Made by a program: the position numbers and the translations under genes
Origin: Phycisphaerae bacterium
GTDB lineage: Bacteria > Planctomycetota > Phycisphaerae > Phycisphaerales > SM1A02
NCBI GenBank assembly: GCA_002684755.1
Contig: NYVS01000111.1
Location: 3,425 to 10,564 of the forward strand
DNA length: 7,140 bases
Direction of reading: 5' to 3'
The notes under the pieces: generated by a model
Databases searched by the model: none
Seen by the model: only the letters and a program-made list of their open reading frames with translations
What the model was told of the DNA's origin: nothing
Shown: positions 5,737 through 7,140 of the stretch, piece by piece
How the letters are laid out: each line of letters starts with the position of its first letter
How positions within the stretch are numbered: the first letter of the stretch is position 1

Positions 5737-6036
5737 ATGGCTGATACGAACCTGATCGAAATCGAAGGCGAGATCAAGTGGTTCGATCCCCGGAAGGGAT
5801 ACGGCTTCATCGTCGGCCCGGAGGGCCAGGACATCTTCGTGCACTTCACCGTCATCGAGCAGGACGAGGGTTTCCGAACCTTCCGTGACGGCGAACGCGT
5901 GATCTACGATGCGAACGACGGCGCCAAGGGCTGGTCGGCGACCAAGGCCCGCGCAGTCGAAGCCCGAGCCACCCAGCCGTCGGTCACCGAGACCAAGCCC
6001 GACGTCGCGGTCACCACCGAGCAGCCGGCCGACTGA
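5737..6036 (+). CDS. Cold-shock-domain RNA-binding protein with C-terminal extension
   Basis: The 99-residue product carries one cold-shock domain at about 9-76. The opening strand is GEIKWFDPRKGYGFI (11-25), containing the RNP1 motif KGYGFI, and RNP2 follows as DIFVHF (32-37). These aromatic residues stack on single-stranded nucleic acid; CspA-family proteins melt or hold open RNA structure in the cytoplasm. The usual family length is about 65-75 residues, so residues 77-99 are an extra tail, rich in Thr, Pro and acidic residues and probably disordered. The ATG at 5737 places the domain correctly, but no clear Shine-Dalgarno sequence precedes it. The gene is a single unit between the pnp terminator and its own hairpin terminator. 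Whether it is cold-induced cannot be told from the sequence; many CspA paralogues are constitutive. The gene symbol is left open because paralogues cannot be separated here. Confidence 0.95.
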   Translation: MADTNLIEIEGEIKWFDPRKGYGFIVGPEGQDIFVHFTVIEQDEGFRTFRDGERVIYDANDGAKGWSATKARAVEARATQPSVTETKPDVAVTTEQPAD

Positions 6037-6080
6037 AGGCGTGGGGCGACGGATTCCCCGAACGACGCAGATGATCGAAT

Positions 6081-6119
6081 CGACCCGTCGGCCCACTTCA
6101 GGCCCGCGGGTCGTTCTTC
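6081..6119 (+). terminator. Intrinsic terminator after the cold-shock gene
   Basis: CGACCCG (6081-6087) pairs with CGGGTCG (6107-6113). The stem continues inward by a T-G pair, a C-C mismatch and GGCC/GGCC (6090-6093 with 6101-6104), leaving the loop CCACTTC(A). TTCTTC (6114-6119) follows. It lies 45 nt after the cold-shock stop and 29 nt before the kinase ATG, so the kinase presumably needs read-through or a promoter that I could not identify. Confidence 0.75.
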
Positions 6120-6147
6120 ATGACGGGATTCCTGGAAGGCAGATGCG

Positions 6148-7032
6148 ATGAATCCGTTCATCTGGGGTGTGATCACCGGTCTCGTGCTTGGAGCCGCGAT
6201 CGTCGCGGCGACGGCCCGACGCGCGATCTCGATCCGCGAGGAACGGGCCCGACGGGCCGAACGCCGCGCCGCGGATGCGGAACGTCTCGCCGAACTCGGC
6301 TCGCTCACGGGCGGCCTCGCCCACGAGATCAAGAACCCGCTGTCGACCGTGATCCTCAACGCCCAGCTCGTGGAGGAGGCGATTCGAGACCTCGACGCCC
6401 CCGAGGACGAGACCACGCCGATGCTTCGGCGGGTGGACGCCCTCGTCCGTGAAGCCGATCGACTTCGAACGATCCTCGCCGACTTTCTCCGCTTCGCCGG
6501 GCGTTTCCAACTCGATCGGGAACCCACCGACCTGGTTCGCGTCGTCGAGGACGTCCTCGACTTCTTCCATCCACAAGCGGACGCGGCCGACGTCGTGCTT
6601 CGGCCCGACCTTCCCACGCACCCGATCGAGGCCGAGGTGGACGCCGCGATGTTCAAGCAGGCGTTGCTCAACATCCTGATCAACGCGGTGCATGCGATGG
6701 AGGGGAACCCCCCGGAACGTCCTCGGGAACTGCTGGTCAGGATCGCCGCGACGGAGACGGACGTCTCCGTTCACGTCATCGACAGCGGACCGGGCGTGCC
6801 CGAGGAGATGCGGGAGCGGATCTTCCATCCCTACGTCAGCGGCACGCTGGGTGGCTCGGGACTCGGCCTCCCCACCGCGCGACGGATCGCCGAGGAACAC
6901 GGCGGCCGGATCAGCCTCGACGTGCTCGCGGGCCGCGGAAGCGACTTCACGATCTCCATTCCCCGGAACGTCCCGACCGACTCGACCGAGACCGGACCCG
7001 ACGAGATCAGTCGATCCAGTCCTTCGCCTTGA
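6148..7032 (+). CDS. Membrane-anchored sensor histidine kinase, NtrB/ZraS-like, without a sensor domain
   Basis: A 294-residue kinase. One membrane segment lies at about 4-23, then a charged Arg/Ala/Glu helix (24-46) runs directly into the dimerisation domain. The H-box is LGSLTGGLAHEIKNPLSTV, with the phospho-accepting His59. The ATP-binding domain shows the N-box NILINAVHAM (175-184), G1 DSGPGVP (212-218), an F-box-like RIFHPYVSG and G2 GSGLGLPTARRI (236-247). All residues expected for autophosphorylation are present. There is no periplasmic loop, PAS, GAF or HAMP domain, so the signal must come through the membrane helix, a partner or the cytoplasm. The ATG follows GGAAGG with 8-nt spacing. 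No response regulator gene is visible, so the partner is unknown. The 3' end overlaps the convergent neighbour by 26 nt. The last 25 or so residues, after FTISIP, are Ser/Thr/Pro-rich and lie outside the fold. Confidence 0.94.
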   Translation: MNPFIWGVITGLVLGAAIVAATARRAISIREERARRAERRAADAERLAELGSLTGGLAHEIKNPLSTVILNAQLVEEAIRDLDAPEDETTPMLRRVDALVREADRLRTILADFLRFAGRFQLDREPTDLVRVVEDVLDFFHPQADAADVVLRPDLPTHPIEAEVDAAMFKQALLNILINAVHAMEGNPPERPRELLVRIAATETDVSVHVIDSGPGVPEEMRERIFHPYVSGTLGGSGLGLPTARRIAEEHGGRISLDVLAGRGSDFTISIPRNVPTDSTETGPDEISRSSPSP

Positions 7033-7140
7033 GCCGCTCGGGAACGTAGGTCTCGGTGACGTACGAGATGTCCTTGGTGATCAGGGATTCGACTTCCATC
7101 TTGAAGCCGTTCGAGAGCATCCGCTTGATCTCCTTCTGCC
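7007..7140 (-). CDS. C-terminal end of an unrecognised protein (partial)
   Basis: On the minus strand an open frame enters from the right edge and stops with TGA at 7009-7007, giving 43 visible residues. They start QKEIKRMLSNGFKMEVESL and end PERLKAKDWID. The composition is mixed, charged and lacks the Arg-rich or repetitive look of shadow frames, and the neighbouring kinase stop fits a convergent arrangement, so I take it as a real gene end. I do not recognise the family. The tail is probably cytoplasmic and alpha/beta in character, with no membrane segment in the visible part. Confidence 0.65.
   Translation of the reverse strand, partial: QKEIKRMLSNGFKMEVESLITKDISYVTETYVPERLKAKDWID

Noticed and set aside
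5394..5744. A 116-codon plus-strand frame in the region before the cold-shock gene
   Set aside because: It begins inside the pnp terminator hairpin, is Arg/Ser-rich and overlaps the cold-shock start out of frame; no ribosome binding site or family resemblance.
6143..6151. ATGCGATGA at the kinase start: a two-codon frame whose TGA overlaps the kinase ATG
   Set aside because: The ribosome binding site GGAAGG is only 3 nt from this ATG but 8 nt from the kinase ATG, so the kinase start is favoured. A regulatory minimal frame is possible but nothing else supports it.
1..7140. Mobile element, CRISPR, toxin-antitoxin, defence or phage system
   Set aside because: No transposase, integrase, regularly spaced repeats, small paired toxin/antitoxin genes or nuclease/helicase clusters were found; composition is even and the genes are ordinary chromosomal ones.

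Overview
The window looks like chromosomal DNA from a high-GC bacterium, most likely a planctomycete of the Phycisphaerae type. The best clue is the exported protein at the left edge. It ends in a variant PEP-CTERM tail (VPAPGA, hydrophobic stretch, then RGRRR), a style common in that group. Strongly GC-biased third codon positions and ordinary housekeeping genes fit. The taxonomic call is inference, since no rRNA or phylogenetic marker was compared.

Layout from left to right. (1) 1-762 (+) is the 5'-truncated end of a secreted, probably surface-sorted protein. (2) 786-2417 (-) is an acyl-CoA carboxylase carboxyltransferase (beta) subunit of the methylcrotonyl-CoA carboxylase type, convergent with the first gene and with no biotin carboxylase partner in view. 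(3) 2418-2680 is a divergent control region with a convincing sigma70-like promoter (TTGCCC, 16 bp, TACAAT) for rpsO. (4) rpsO (2681-2950) and pnp (3143-5353) form the classical ribosomal protein S15 / polynucleotide phosphorylase pair. The 192-bp spacer between them can fold into several hairpins, and pnp ends at a textbook intrinsic terminator (5378-5413). (5) 5414-5736 is a gene-free stretch with inverted and direct repeats, upstream of a cold-shock-domain protein (5737-6036), which has its own hairpin terminator (6081-6119). (6) 6148-7032 is a small, single-membrane-segment histidine kinase without a response regulator in view. Its 3' end overlaps the convergent end of an unrecognised gene entering from the right (7007-7140, -).

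How the genes relate: rpsO-pnp and the cold-shock gene belong to translation, RNA turnover and RNA-structure maintenance, and their proximity may reflect shared cold or RNA-metabolism physiology (inference). The carboxyltransferase, kinase and exported protein look like independent single-gene units. I found no mobile element, CRISPR array, tRNA, rRNA, phage gene or evident new multi-gene system. The points most worth a second look are non-coding: the structured rpsO-pnp leader, the repeats upstream of the cold-shock gene, and a terminator-like hairpin in the carboxylase leader.
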